A stretch of DNA of 64,000 nt from Capsicum annuum (Eukaryota; Streptophyta; Magnoliopsida; Solanales; Solanaceae): the NCBI RefSeq assembly GCF_002878395.1, contig NC_061122.1, positions 76,700,998 to 76,764,997 of the forward strand, in the 5' to 3' direction. Position 1 is the first letter of the stretch. Each line of letters starts with the position of its first letter. The notes below the pieces were generated by a model. The model ran no database searches and was not told the DNA's origin. It worked only from the letters and a program-made list of their open reading frames with translations. This document shows, piece after piece, positions 35,060 through 46,620 of the stretch. Made by a program: the position numbers and the translations under genes.

Positions 35060-36130
35060 ATTCTTAAGGTATTAAAAACCTGTCTCTGATCAATGCCTAA
35101 TAGTTCTATGCAAGAAATCAGTATTCTCACTTGGAATTTGGAAGAGGTGAACATGGATTTTGTGATTGGGTTGCCTCGTTCACATAGACATCATGATTCG
35201 ATTCGGGTTTTTATAGATAGAATAAACAAATCAGCCTAGTGGTACTCAATTTACCTCTCCCTTTTGGAGAGCTTTTCAAAAGGGTCTTGGAATCTAAGTT
35301 CATCTTAGTATAGCCTTTTACCCTATGAAAGATGGCTAGGAAGAGAGGACCATTCAAACCTTAGAGGACATACAGAGAGATTGTGCTATCCACTTTAAGG
35401 GAAGTTGGGATAATTACTTTCCCTTGATTGAGTTTGCATACAATACGAATTATCATTTAGTATTTAGATGGATCTATTTGAAGTTCTCTTTATGAAGAGA
35501 TATAGGTTTCAAATTTGTTAGTTTGAGGTAGGTGTGACCTCATTTATAGGGCCAGAGTCGGTGTTTGATTCTCTGGAGAAAGTTCAGTTGATTAGACATA
35601 GGCTTAACATAGCCCAAATCCATTCAAAATCCTAAACATATGTAAGAAGAATAGATTTGGAGTATAATGTTTAAGATTTGGTATATTTGAAGATCTCTCC
35701 CATGAAGGGATTGAATAGGTTTCGAAAAAAGGGGAAGCTCAATCCCTAAATTATTGGCCCATACAGAATTCTAAGCCACTTAAAAAAGTGGCATATGAGC
35801 TTGAGTTGCCTACAGACTCAGCATCAGTGCAACCAGTAATCCATATCTTCTTTTTGAAGAAGTGTATTGGTGACCTAGCTGTGGTTGTTCCTTTAAAAAG
35901 CGTAGGTGTTCAGAAAAACCTTTCTTATGAAGAACTTCCATTTGAAATCTTAGATCGACAGATTCACTAATTAAGGAACAAAGAAGTTCTATTGGCCAAA
36001 GTTCTTTGGAGGAATCAGTCTGTTGAAGGAGCTACTTGGGAAGAAAAAGCAAACATGTGTACCAAGTGCCCTCATCTCTTCTCTGCAAGCATAGACTCAA
36101 CTCAAGGTAATGGTGTTCCTTAGATTATAT
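35060..36130 (+). pseudogene. Decayed integrase and chromodomain of element E, internally deleted
   Basis: It begins MQEISILTW near 35111 and holds NMDFVIGLPRSHRHHDSI (about 35149-35200) with the first core Asp. After KSA (to 35236) it jumps to GTQFTSPFWRAFQKG (35240-35284). The ~40 residues between, including the second core Asp, are deleted. The Glu region [10 protein letters not shown] is kept (35340-35370). The chromodomain end is clear: SYEELPFEILDRQIH (about 35925-35968), then NKEVLLAKVLWRNQSVEGAT (about 35978-36036) and CPHLFS. Gag, protease, RT and RNase H are missing between the LTR and this fragment. Confidence 0.82.
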
Positions 36131-36320
36131 CTTTTCCATTCCCAGTCCCAGCCAAGTGTTCAGCTTCATGTCTTTGCATGTTATCAAGAATTAGTTTAGT
36201 TAGTCACCATGTTTTAACTCAATCATGTAATCGTATCTTCAGTTATGCATACTCAGTATGTAACCTTTGTGCCTCAACAATTATCAGTTTAAGCTGTCTC
36301 ATTTAATGATGAATGTTTCC

Positions 36321-36333
36321 ACATGGGAGATAT
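36321..36333 (+). other. Polypurine tract of element E
   Basis: ACATGGGAGATAT lies just before the LTR start TGTAATACCCC at 36334. Confidence 0.7.
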
Positions 36334-36727
36334 TGTAATACCCCAAAATTATACTAGCACAATTTAGCTCGTAGTACTTGTACAAAAGGCTTAGAACCTA
36401 AAAATTTTCCTAAGTATCGGGTACTTAGTTTCATTTTTGGCCTCTTAACTTTGTTGATCTTTTAGAGTGACCTTCCCTACCTAGAGATGTAAGCTTTTTA
36501 GTTGATTCATGTTCAGGGGTGTAAGTAGCATATCTCTGGTACGTTTTAAAATTTTCGGACGTGATTCGGACCACAATTGGGTTTCTAAAACAATAGCTCA
36601 CCGTAATTATGGCATGTCGTGGTGGTGATAGCAGTGGTAACTTCACCATGTTTTGGTGAAGTTCAAAATGAAAACTGTCAGATTACAGCAAGTCATTATG
36701 GTTGCACCGCATCATAGTGGAATTGAG
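36334..36727 (+). mobile_element. 3' LTR of element E, left end only
   Basis: It starts TGTAATACCCCAAAATTATA. It aligns with 32853-33235 up to 'tagtggaat', then breaks near 36727 into minus-strand gag DNA. Together with 32853-36333 this defines a largely deleted E element. Confidence 0.82.
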
Positions 36728-36934
36728 ATAGAGGGTTCATCCGGGTGAGGCCCAAACCCTAGCTGCTTTAGGATTAGCCACTAGATTGTCCAGAATGAAT
36801 GGTGGCCATTCATTCTGTGTAGCCATGGACTGAGCAAGTATGGTAAATGTGGTTCTAAACTCTACATGGAAAACATGTTCACCCAAAGGATCTTCGGGCT
36901 GAGGAGCTGGCTGGTTTCTTCTCTTTGGGGCCAT
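36728..36934 (-). pseudogene. gag: Start of a gag gene (minus strand), truncated
   Basis: The ATG at 36934 opens MAPKRRNQPAPQ, then EFRTTFTILAQSMATQNE. This is the typical N-terminus of Solanum chromovirus Gag. After a frameshift the text reads LTRMNP, and the fragment is cut at ~36730 by the E LTR remnant. Its own primer-binding site and LTR lie just upstream (37137-39974), about 200 bp of leader away. Nothing of the capsid core remains. Confidence 0.82.
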
Positions 36935-37136
36935 GGTCTGGAATAAGAAAAGAATGGATTAGATTGAGAGTTTAACTTGTGATTATGCTCACTAGCATGA
37001 CATTAATAATAAAGAAAGGGTACTGTTCCTAAAACATCTTATAGCCTCCCGTACATAAATGTGGCATGTAACACACCCATGTACAAGAATCTACTAGATG
37101 TGGCTTTCAGACTTCCTAGGATTCTATTGAACCTTA

Positions 37137-37150
37137 GGTTCTAATACTAA
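37137..37150 (-). other. Primer-binding site (minus strand), decayed
   Basis: On the minus strand: TTAGTATTAGAACC, three bases after the LTR end. It differs from TTGGTATCAGAGCC by three transitions (two G to A, one C to T). Confidence 0.78.
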
Positions 37151-37559
37151 GTTTGTAACACCCCAATTCGCTGAACCGAAATGCTACACGATGATCATAA
37201 CCCTGAGGGACCACAAGCTAACCCATGACTGATATTTGTACCTGTATACTGCAAATTATTATATAATAATACGAAATACATAGAGCTGTAAGGCCATAAG
37301 GTTCAACTGAATACAATCATGTAGGTGAAGATACCCAAAATAGCTCAATCTGAACGTAAATCTAAACATAAATCTGAAAGCCTCTAAACTATCTAAATAA
37401 GGAGTTGAAGGAAAATGCCTCTAACTAACTCCGTAAAATTGAACTGAAGAAATAAATAAATGTATCGAATCATATTGTCCTAGATTCAATGAGGACTCAC
37501 TGTGTCTCTGCGACTGGAATACTACCGCTACTATTGTTCTGGAGCTCGTGTCTCAGAAC

Positions 37560-37591
37560 CTATGGTGTAACATAAAAAGAAAGCACCATAG
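37560..37591 (-). other. Conserved LTR hairpin, minus-strand copy
   Basis: CTATGGTG and CACCATAG pair over 8 bp with a 16-base loop, 406 bp from the LTR end. Confidence 0.65.
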
Positions 37592-38828
37592 CGCAAATGC
37601 ATCAGTACAACCGGAGTACTGAGTATACGAGGCTGAACATAAAGGGTTTCATTCATGAACAACACTGACTAACTAATATGAACATGGGAGTGCAAACACA
37701 TATATATAGAAACTGGGACCGTGAATACATGATAGCATGACCTATAAGCTAATACATGGTTTACTGATAACTGTCATGACTGATACTGAAACTGATAACA
37801 TGGACGACTGTATCTGACAGTCCTGTATATACTAAAATCTAAAGAACGCCCTGAGTTCTTTTACTAAGACAGATACTGAAACTGTGGGAAGTAGTGTTTA
37901 ACCAATATGCCCTATGTATGCCGTTATGCCTAAGCTGGGGTCCATTCTCTGTCTCGACTGGAGGGGTGTCAATACCGTGCCACAGGTAAGGAAAAGTTGT
38001 GAGTGACCCTTATCTGGTGGATACTCAATGAGAATGGTAGGAACCCTAAACTGATGGGTTAAGCCACCTCATCAACCCTAATTTGATGGGTTAAGATGTC
38101 TCAACATATAATGGCTACGTAGTTCAGGAACACAAGGATGACTACTAAGAATCACACCCTAAACTGGCGGGTGAGTTACCATCCTTGGGTTCACTCGGTG
38201 CTAACCTCTACTCCCATCAGGAGGGACTGGACATGAATAACTAACTGTGTATAACTTAATCTTACTGAATTCCTTTGACTGGCGGAATGTTACTGATATC
38301 TGACAACTGACTAAGATCATTAGGTTTTCCTGAGTCACATGACTAACTCAAGTCTATGGAATCATAGCTTGAGTTCGGATATTATGAAACATGACATGGA
38401 TCTAGGCACAGATCTATAGTTTTCGAGTACAAGTACCCCCAGGACTCGATGGAAGGAAACTAATACATATGACTGACTTGATCATAAGAGTAGAGTCCAT
38501 AATTTATAATATCATAAGTAGGGATATCATACTAATCATAGTTATCAACAATATATTGCATGGAAAGGATTTCATATCACAAGGAAGTACTTCCACTATC
38601 TTAATATCATGTTCATTGCATAATCATATTGGCAACACATACCAATAGCATACAAGTTCACGTGGATTGCTTGGTTATCATACATCTTGTTCATAAGTAG
38701 GATTTGCATGTAAATATAGCATAATCTCATAAGAATAGCTCATGAGTATTCCAACAACATTTACAAGGCACATTATCAACATAGAAGTCATTGGAACGTA
38801 AGGGCATATCATGAATCCTTCACTTAGT

Positions 38829-39062
38829 CACAATTTAGCTATATTGCATGATTTCAAGTTTCTTAGGTAATTTACCAAACACCTTACATGCACATCTTAA
38901 GCATAAGTTAAATCATCAAACTATACATCATGAACAACCAAATTTCACAATTTAGCTATATTGCATGATTTCTAGTTTCTTAGGCAATTTACCAAACACC
39001 TTACATGCACATCTTAAGCATAAGTTAAATCATCAAACTATACATCATGAACAACCAAATTT
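38829..39062. repeat. 117-bp tandem duplication inside the A LTR
   Basis: Copy one is 38829-38945, copy two 38946-39062. I see only two differences (AAGTTT/TAGTTT and GGTAAT/GGCAAT), so the duplication is younger than the divergence between LTR subfamilies. Confidence 0.9.
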
Positions 39063-39974
39063 ACATGTTTCTAACTCATATGATATCATGAAATTCAAAA
39101 AAACATATCAAGATTCCATCTTGGGAATCACCTAATATCAACAACACGATCTTCAATACCCAACAATATAGAAATCATACTTTATAATGAAAAAGAGGGT
39201 TTTTGAGCTTTATAGATGAAAGGGATCCATAAATCAACTTACACATACCATAAAAGAGAGATTCTTGATGATTGACGGAGGAATTTCCTTGGAATCAGAT
39301 CTTCAAGCTTAGTTACGCAATCCTAGTTGTTTTTCTCTTTTAGTGCTCTTGGATGATGAGCTTTGAGATGATAATAGGGTTGTAATATGTTTAGAAGCTA
39401 TATATTTTGTAGGGTTAAGGTTAGGAATGTGTAAGGAGTGTTAAAAGACTTAATTAGCCTTAAAATAAGTCAAAACGGAGTATTTTTGACACCTGGAACT
39501 GACTTAGGCGGTGCCCAAATGATTTCCTAAGCTAGGTTAGGTGGCGCCTAACCAATCTCGTATGCTTTGGTTGGGCGGCGCCTAACCAATCGCCTATCCT
39601 TATTGTCTCTCACGAAAATGTGCATACCTTTTCACTCGGGTATTGGATTAAGGCAAAGTTGGTATCGTTGGAAAGCTAATTCGATTCTCTATAATTTATG
39701 GGTCTAAATCTGATAAAATACCTTATTAATATCGAGTTATACTCATTCAAAGATGACCCTTGCAAAGTCAAACACTAAAACTTGATGGATTCAAAAACTC
39801 TTAGCTTGTATTACCTTAAGTGACTCATATGAACATGCTTAATGCATCATAAGCTATCCTATCACTAGGATATTCATTGTATGTCATGTACTCAAGTATG
39901 AATCACAGGATAGGAGATTTCATATGTAGGAATACTTATTCTCTACCTAGCCTAGAAACATGTGGGGTATTACA

Positions 39975-40440
39975 ATTCTATACCCTCCATATTAGTAGAA
40001 TGCAAAACCCAGAAGATATTCTCTATCTTGTAGATAAAACCTTGAGGATACTCTTCAATCATAACACCAGTGAACATAGGAGGACTCAACCTCATAAACT
40101 GGACAACCCTTATGGACTCAGAATATAGAGTAATAGAAGTTGCACACTTAAATTGAGAAGCTAGCAACTGAGCCAACATATTAATAGACTGGCAAAATTC
40201 TGCATTGGTCACATCATCATAGGGAGCTCGAGCAGGACTATAGGGGACCGGTTGAACTCCAAGAGGGAAATTAAGAACTGGACCCCTAGACCAGGTCTAT
40301 ACTCCATAAGCAAGGTGTATCCCATCAGCATTGTCCTCAGGTGGGACAGAGGAGTTCCCATGAGCTTAAAATCATCTGGAACGCATGATCTTAAAGGCAA
40401 ACACACAGGAATTAGAGTAACTCAAGACTTTAAACTCTAT
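39975..40440 (-). pseudogene. gag: Decayed gag fragment (minus strand) interrupted by an A LTR
   Basis: The start region near 40410 (GNTxxSHLR-like text after 'gatcatgcgttcc') matches the gag starts at 13668 and 45494. The core then reads VVQFMRLSPPMFTGVMIEEY (about 40060-40120) and KIENIFWVLHSTNMEGIEL, ending exactly at the LTR insertion at 39974. Frameshifts separate the start from the core. The remainder of this gag is not present to the left; it was lost when the inserted element and its neighbours were truncated. Confidence 0.78.
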
Positions 40441-40582
40441 ATATTGAAATAGAGCAAAAAGAAAACAAAACATTCCTAAATGCCTCATACTCTCTCCCTT
40501 ATAAGTGCGGCTTGCTACACAACCATAAAAGAGACTCTACTCGGCACGACTTTATTGGACACCCAATGGCACCAAACTTACC

Positions 40583-40600
40583 TCAAATACCACCTTTTTC
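40583..40600 (-). other. Decayed primer-binding site (minus strand)
   Basis: GTGGTATTTGAGGTAAG on the minus strand lies where TTGGTATCAGAGC is expected, between the B LTR end (40602) and gag. Weak match. Confidence 0.45.
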
Positions 40601-40601
40601 A

Positions 40602-42808
40602 TGATTGAAACCAGGGCCTGGCCATGATAGGTATCTCAAGTCACCCATGGATTGTGGATTACCCCCTTCATCTAACCAAAACATACACATCACACCCCAA
40701 GGTTGGTTGAACTTCAAATATTTAAAAAGATAAGGTATTATCACTTTAAAGTCATTATAACAAGTCTATTACCAAAAATAACTTTCCACAACCAAGAAAC
40801 TAACAAATATCAGTATCAATACCAATACCAATACCAATACTGACACTGCCCATGACCATAGTAGTCTGACCAAAACTTTAGTCAAAACTAAAGAATATCT
40901 AGTTGGGATATTCCCCCTAACGTAGAAAACACAAAGACCAAAGGAATAGTAAAGTCATAAATAAATCAATAGCGTGAAATTTTATCCTCTGAAGTATGGA
41001 TACTCACCACTTCAGTCTTACTTAAAATCATTTCGTAGATCACCAAGTCACTAGGCAAGAGAAGTAGAAGTATGAACAATTCTTGAATTACATAGGTATA
41101 CAACGTTTGAAGACGGTTAGCATGGCAAATTATAGAATGAAACTCAGGGATAAGGATAACTTAATTATTTGATCAACAATTTAAAAATCATTCAATAGCC
41201 AACAAACATAATCAAATGCAAATACATTAATACATATACATAACATGCCTAGATAGGGAACACAGATTACTATGGTTTTCAAACTTTAACCAATATTGTG
41301 TAGCTCAACCATCATATAATAGTAACCATGGAAATATAGACCCTAAATCTCACCCATAGGTCGGGCCCTAGTGCGTGTAGTTGCACGAACTGAAGAATAA
41401 TCTCATATATATGCACATGAGGGACTCAAAGCTTCCAATATATACCAAGTTGACTTAAGCACCCAATTACATAATTATTTATAGGAGACTCAAACCTATC
41501 TAATCATGAAATAGTAATAAGTGGGACTCAAACATCTCTAGTAACTTTGACCCCCGTGTCGGCAAATACGGTTTCTAGTATCTGTCACTCAGACCTCTAC
41601 TTTTACGACTCTTATACAACCCTTATTCGAGCCCACTTAAAATAATTATCACACTTTCACATTAAATAAACCATAAAAAATTTTTAGTAATATATTATTT
41701 GTATCGTCATTCGAACTACACTTGCAAGGTAAGATATAACACCAAAACACTTTCCATTAAATTAGGGAAAAGAACTCCCTTTGTTTATAATAAATATTGG
41801 TGAACACCTACTCTCTTTGTTCATTAAATCATACCATTGTGTATCAGATACCTTTTTATATCATAAAATAATTCAAGAAAATTCAATTTCATAAATTCCT
41901 ATAGTTCTCATAACTAAAACAAATTCCAATTGTTTGAGTTCGCGATATAACCTCTTCAAAAATCATAAGTTTGGGAAACAATTCCCTATATCATTCACCA
42001 TCCTCTTGCACCCACAAGTTCAAAATAATATTTAAAGCATAAAAAGCATACATGGACCATGAGAAACTTGTTCAATTCAAAAACATTCAAAAACCCCAAC
42101 CCATGATTAAAAAACCATCAATATAATTTCATGAACAATACTTTAAAATACATATCTTACAAAATTAATAATAAGGAAGGAGTAACATGCTTTATACACT
42201 AAGAAGTATGAAGAGAAATTGCCCTTGAGAGCCCAAATTGATCAATCTTTTGAAAACCCTAAGTGTTCTTGAAGTTAAGGATATGGAACTGTTCTGAGTA
42301 GTTGTTTGATTTACTTTTGATAGTTAATTATGCACTAAGGAAGTTATAAGATATGGTTTTTAAGTTTGACACAAGGGTAAATGTCTAGAATGCCCTCAAC
42401 TTAAAAGCTGAAAAATAAACTGCCTTTGGTTACGAGTCAACCCCTTGTCTCATACCCATCATAACAAAGACAATGACTAGGACCCCCATAGACTTTCCAC
42501 ATTACGAGTCAATCAATCCACTCATAATTAGATCTTACAATTTTAAGGTCTAGTCATGAGCAACACAAAACCCAAATGAATTGAACGCTAGACATCTTAA
42601 TACTTAAACCTATGACTCCTAACAAATCCTCATGGATTGTAGTTAGCTACTCGTACTCACAGAAGAACAAGGCCATAAATTTACTGGTTTGGTTACAACT
42701 CATCCCAAAGAGTTGTCAAGACATCCTTTGACTTTGGGGGTCCAGTAATAACCAAGGCAATGAGCCCAAGTCATGAAATTTTTAAGGGCTACAATCCGGG
42801 GTGTTTCA
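40602..42808 (-). mobile_element. B-type 5' LTR (minus strand)
   Basis: On the minus strand it starts at 42808 with TGAAACACCCC and ends near 40602. It parallels 29231-31487 throughout, including the TTGGTA hexamers (40813-40840) and GAGTCATGACC-type words (42430-42740). It is followed by PBS and gag, making it a 5' LTR. A plus-strand B LTR fragment begins within a few bases of its start. Confidence 0.78.
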
Positions 42809-42810
42809 CA

Positions 42811-43515
42811 CTGGGAACCTTTTTGTTGGGAAAGTCGAATTCATATAACCTGTGGGGGCCCTTAGAACGGTTAGAGCTATACAAATGAAGCTACTTATTT
42901 TAAATTTTACTCTTTAACCTTGTTCCTTATCCCAACATTTTGTATAAATATATATTTGAATATGTGTGAATATGTACATTGAGTTTGGATTTAATTTTGA
43001 AGTGGATTATTTTATCCCTTCCCTGAGTTACATGTTAGCACTCACCCCGCTAACTATCCTCGACCACTACAACCCTTAATGAGGTAGGGTAATATATATT
43101 TCTTTTTTTTGTTTGTGCAGTGTTAGGTTATGCAATCATCTATCAAGTTTGCGTGAAATAGTAAACTTCCATCTTTTAAATAGCTTGGCCATTCTATCGT
43201 TCTCTTTTTATATTTTTGAATTGAAGAGCTCATATTATCATATCATTATGATTTTCACCATCATGGTTAGGGGAATGTCCTAACCTATTTTGATATTCAT
43301 ATTGGTTTAGAGGTTTTTGTGGACATGTATGGGTTGAATGGTTGTTATTGAATCTTTTATGTTACTTTTGAGTTTCATTAACTACTTTATATTTATGTTC
43401 TGGATGTCCTCTGCTGTTAACTTGGATTATGATCAAAATGTACAAGCTATGGTGGTGGTCCCCAACCCTCAGTGGGATTGAGATACCCATTATGACTAGG
43501 CTCAGAGTCGGTTCA
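42811..43515 (+). mobile_element. B-type LTR, right part only (plus strand)
   Basis: It matches the end of B LTRs: 'gaatatgtgtgaatatgtacattgag' region as at 27155, 'cccttccctgagttacatg' (43015), 'gttaggggaatgtcc' (43266), and an end similar to 13405-13451. No PBS follows. Its left part is missing at the border with the minus-strand LTR. Confidence 0.65.
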
Positions 43516-43675
43516 TGACGTACATGAATAAATAAATAACCAAAAAAATATTGTAACATAACATATAATATCAACACATGCAACAATAACTAGATAATTG
43601 GCACCCATACACTAATTAGTGCAAAAAGTAAATAATCCATTGCAATCCCCCATAAGCCTAGAAGGTACAAATAAG
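43516..43675. other. Short unassigned spacer
   Basis: AT-rich, no frame, no terminus recognised; it lies between a B LTR end and a truncated C LTR. Confidence 0.3.
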
Positions 43676-45282
43676 TTACGCTTGGTTTAACTTTTGTTTG
43701 TATATGTTTTTGATCATGGTTTGCACATGTAGGTTCTTGGTAATTATAGTTTAACAAATGGCTTATGGGCTACCCTAAACTTGATGCTTTTTACCTTGGT
43801 TTTGGTCTTGATAATATCATGTCCTAAAAGTGTTTGTGAAAATGTCTAAGAGAATAAAATAGTCATATGAAAATGGTGTTTTCAACTATAGCTTAGGCTA
43901 ATGAGTATGAATTATTGGTAAATAGTTTTGTGAAGGCCTTTTAAGCCATGTAATGGTTTAAATTGTAACCTTAGTGGTTTAATTAGTTAAATAGGTTTGA
44001 GTCCCTAAGCACTACCTTGATTTATTTTTTTGTTAGACAATGGGTTCAAGTTCCTAAACTTTGGATTGACCTTTGAGCCCTAGTGTCAAATGAATGCATG
44101 GTTTATTAATATGATTATAGAATATGGTATGCTTGCAATTAGTATTGTTATAAATATACCAACAAAGTTTCTTTGGTACTAATTGACTTACTGGTTGTGT
44201 ATGTGGAATGATGGTTTTAAATTATGCTTTAAAACGGGATGTGTATCCTAGCCATAAAAGTAGAGTCTGAAGGATTAACACTGACAACCACACTAGCCGG
44301 GGCAGATATATTATGACCAGATCTTTCTAGTCCCCCTAATTAACATATGAAAAGGAGGTTTGAGTTCCCCTTATTATATTTATTTGTGCTTAAGTCAACT
44401 TGATTTTGTCAAGAGGTTCGAGTCCCCGATACAATCAAAAATGACTTTAGATATTCTCTAGTTCATGCGGCGACATGCTCTAGGGAACTTCTAGCTAAGG
44501 GAATGATGGGCCCATATATGTTATGGGTACCTTAATATATGAATGTCATGCTACATAGCCAAGGTTAATAATTTCAAAGTTCATGTTAATCTTTTTAACT
44601 ATCCCAACATGGTATAAATATATGTATGTATGTATATGTATTACATTATTATGTGCATTGATTGATTGGTTTTGAACTTTTAGCACTATCTTACCCTTTT
44701 GCATGAGTTTAACGAATGTGCTCCAACCACTAACCATCTTCGATGCTATTTCCCCATGCAATATAGGTGTTACTTATACTACACCTCTTACTTAGTGATC
44801 AAACATGGGAAAAACATGAGTTTACTATAACTGGTATGCTTCCATACTTTGGAAGGCTCTATTTTTAGTTTATGTTTCTTATATTTTCATTGGTTAGTAT
44901 TGGACATTGGTTTTGGCTATGTTCGGGGGCATGTCCTGATTGAATGTTATTTTTATTTTAGATAGAGACTTTGTGAGACTACTATGAGTTGGTATGGGTG
45001 GTGTTTGCAGTGGTGTCAGCCTTGGCATTGGTATAAATTTTAGGGATGATACTGTATGACTTTATTTTATTTGTGATTGTTCTATTTTATTATGGTATGG
45101 ACATAGACTTGGTTATTATTTTTATTTTTGTTATTATTGATGGTTGGCATTAGATGATTAGTCTTGTTTGGGTTGGCCATGGTCGTGGACCTATCCTAAA
45201 GTTTTTGATTTGATATTTATTCTATCTTGTTACAGGTTTAAAATTCATCCAATTTAGTGTATATCTTGTTCAAGTCGTGTCA
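43676..45282 (+). mobile_element. C-type 5' LTR, left end missing
   Basis: It aligns with 48590-50152: 'cgcttggtaatta', 'gggtttgagtccct', 'aagaggttcgagtcccc' and 'cattggttttggctatg..cg.aggcatgt'. It ends TGTCA at 45282, two bases before a primer-binding site. GGTTYRAGTYCC words lie at 43994, 44043, 44357 and 44415. Confidence 0.72.
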
Positions 45283-45284
45283 AC

Positions 45285-45298
45285 TTGTTATTAGAGCT
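45285..45298 (+). other. Primer-binding site
   Basis: TTGTTATTAGAGCT matches the initiator-Met tRNA complement with G to T and C to T changes; gag starts ~200 bp downstream. Confidence 0.72.
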
Positions 45299-45493
45299 TT
45301 AGGTTCATGGTAAATTGGTAGTCCATAAAGCCATGTTGAGTAGAGTCTCTCATATGTATGTGTAGTACACTATACTCATAATGGATAGACAATAATGCAT
45401 TTATAAATGTTTTACTTTCTTTATGTGTTATTTCGAGCCACTGAATTTGAGGCCTAAGATTCTTGTGATTTCTACTTTTTTGTGTTTTAGATC

Positions 45494-46620
45494 ATGCCTC
45501 GACGATCTGAAGTTCATGGAAACTCTTCTGTCCCAACTGAAGACTATGTTAATGGAATATGCTCTACTCATCAGATCCATACTTGATCTAGGGGTCTAGT
45601 TCTTGATTGTTCTAGAATTCAACTGGTTCCCTCTAGTCGTCCTCAATCTATCATGATGAATACTGAGTTTCATTAGTCAAATCATATGATTTCTTTGTTG
45701 GTAACTTCATAGGCTTGGAGTGGTGCATGTGTTATTCTATATTCTGAGGGTACAAGGGTTGGCTAGTTCATGAGGTTGAACCATTTAAATTTTGTGCGTG
45801 TAAAGGTAAAGGAGGATCGTCAAGATTTTTTGGGTGAGATGGAAAATATTTTTAGGATGATGCATACCACTGATGCTGAAGTTTGCTACCTACTAGCTGA
45901 AGGATGTAGCATACCAATGGTGTGAAGAATGGGATAGGGCTATGGGTGATGAGATGAGTCATCTCAATGAAAGAACTTCTCTATGCATTACTAGACTATT
46001 TCTTTCCTGAGGAGTTGAAGGAATCAAATGTGGAGGAGTTTGTTAATCTTAAACAAAAGAGGATGTCAATCAAGGAGTATGGCTTGATGTTTTACTAGTT
46101 GTCTCATTGTGCTCTGGAGATGGGGTCTGATATAAGGGACTAAATACAAAAGTTTGCTCTGGTCTTGTGTCATGAGTTAGGTTTGTAGAGTTAGGCAACT
46201 TTGTTGATCAAGACTTGGACATATCTAGATTAGTTGTGCACATGCAACAGGTAAAGTAGAAGAAGAAGAAATAAGTTGAGTTTAGTGAGAAACAAGGGAA
46301 GAAATTTTAGTTTTCTTAGCAGGGTGGTAGAGATGGTGGTAAGTGGCCAAAAAATAAATGGGGGAGTTCTGGCTTGTGCTCCTTATCAAGGTCATTGGGT
46401 AATCATCAATCTTAGCATGATAGTGGGTCTATAGCACAGGGTGCCCAATCTAAGGCTAATGAGTCTCAGTCAGCTCTATCCCACCGTCTTTGTAGATTTT
46501 GTGGGCGTTCACACCATGGGTATTATAAGGAAAGAAAGATCAAGTTTTTTTTATTGTGGTTAGATTGATCACATATGATGTGACTTTCATGCTAGACTGA
46601 CTTCTTAGGAACAATGTCCT
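45494..46620 (+). pseudogene. gag: Decayed gag with zinc knuckle
   Basis: The start ATG at 45494 gives MPRRSEVHGNSSVPTED. The core reads FMRLNHLNFVRVKVKEDRQ (about 45770-45830), then EMENIFRMMHTTDAEV. A frameshift follows, with DVAYQWCEEWDRAMG in another frame (about 45905-45950). The ISRLVVHMQQVK block is near 46218-46253. HRLCRFCGRSHHG (about 46484-46523) keeps the first part of the zinc-binding region. Several stops (45585, 45677, 45709 and others) inactivate it. The gene is followed by protease in the usual order. Confidence 0.85.

Larger units (their letters stand above)
37154..39974 (-). mobile_element. Complete A-type LTR (minus strand, 2821 bp)
   Basis: On the minus strand it runs from TGTAATACCCCACATG (39974) to GGGGTGTTACA (37154) and is followed by PBS and gag, so it is a 5' LTR. 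It holds the hairpin at 37560-37591, a GC-rich block with GGCGCCTAACC words (39500-39600) and a 117-bp tandem duplication (38829-39062). It interrupts another minus-strand gag right after NMEGIEL at 39975. The element is truncated on the other side, so a target duplication cannot be tested. Confidence 0.85.

Noticed and set aside
44415..44427. GGTTCGAGTCCCC as part of a tRNA gene
   Set aside because: No acceptor stem, D arm or anticodon arm could be folded around it; kept only as a repeated LTR word.
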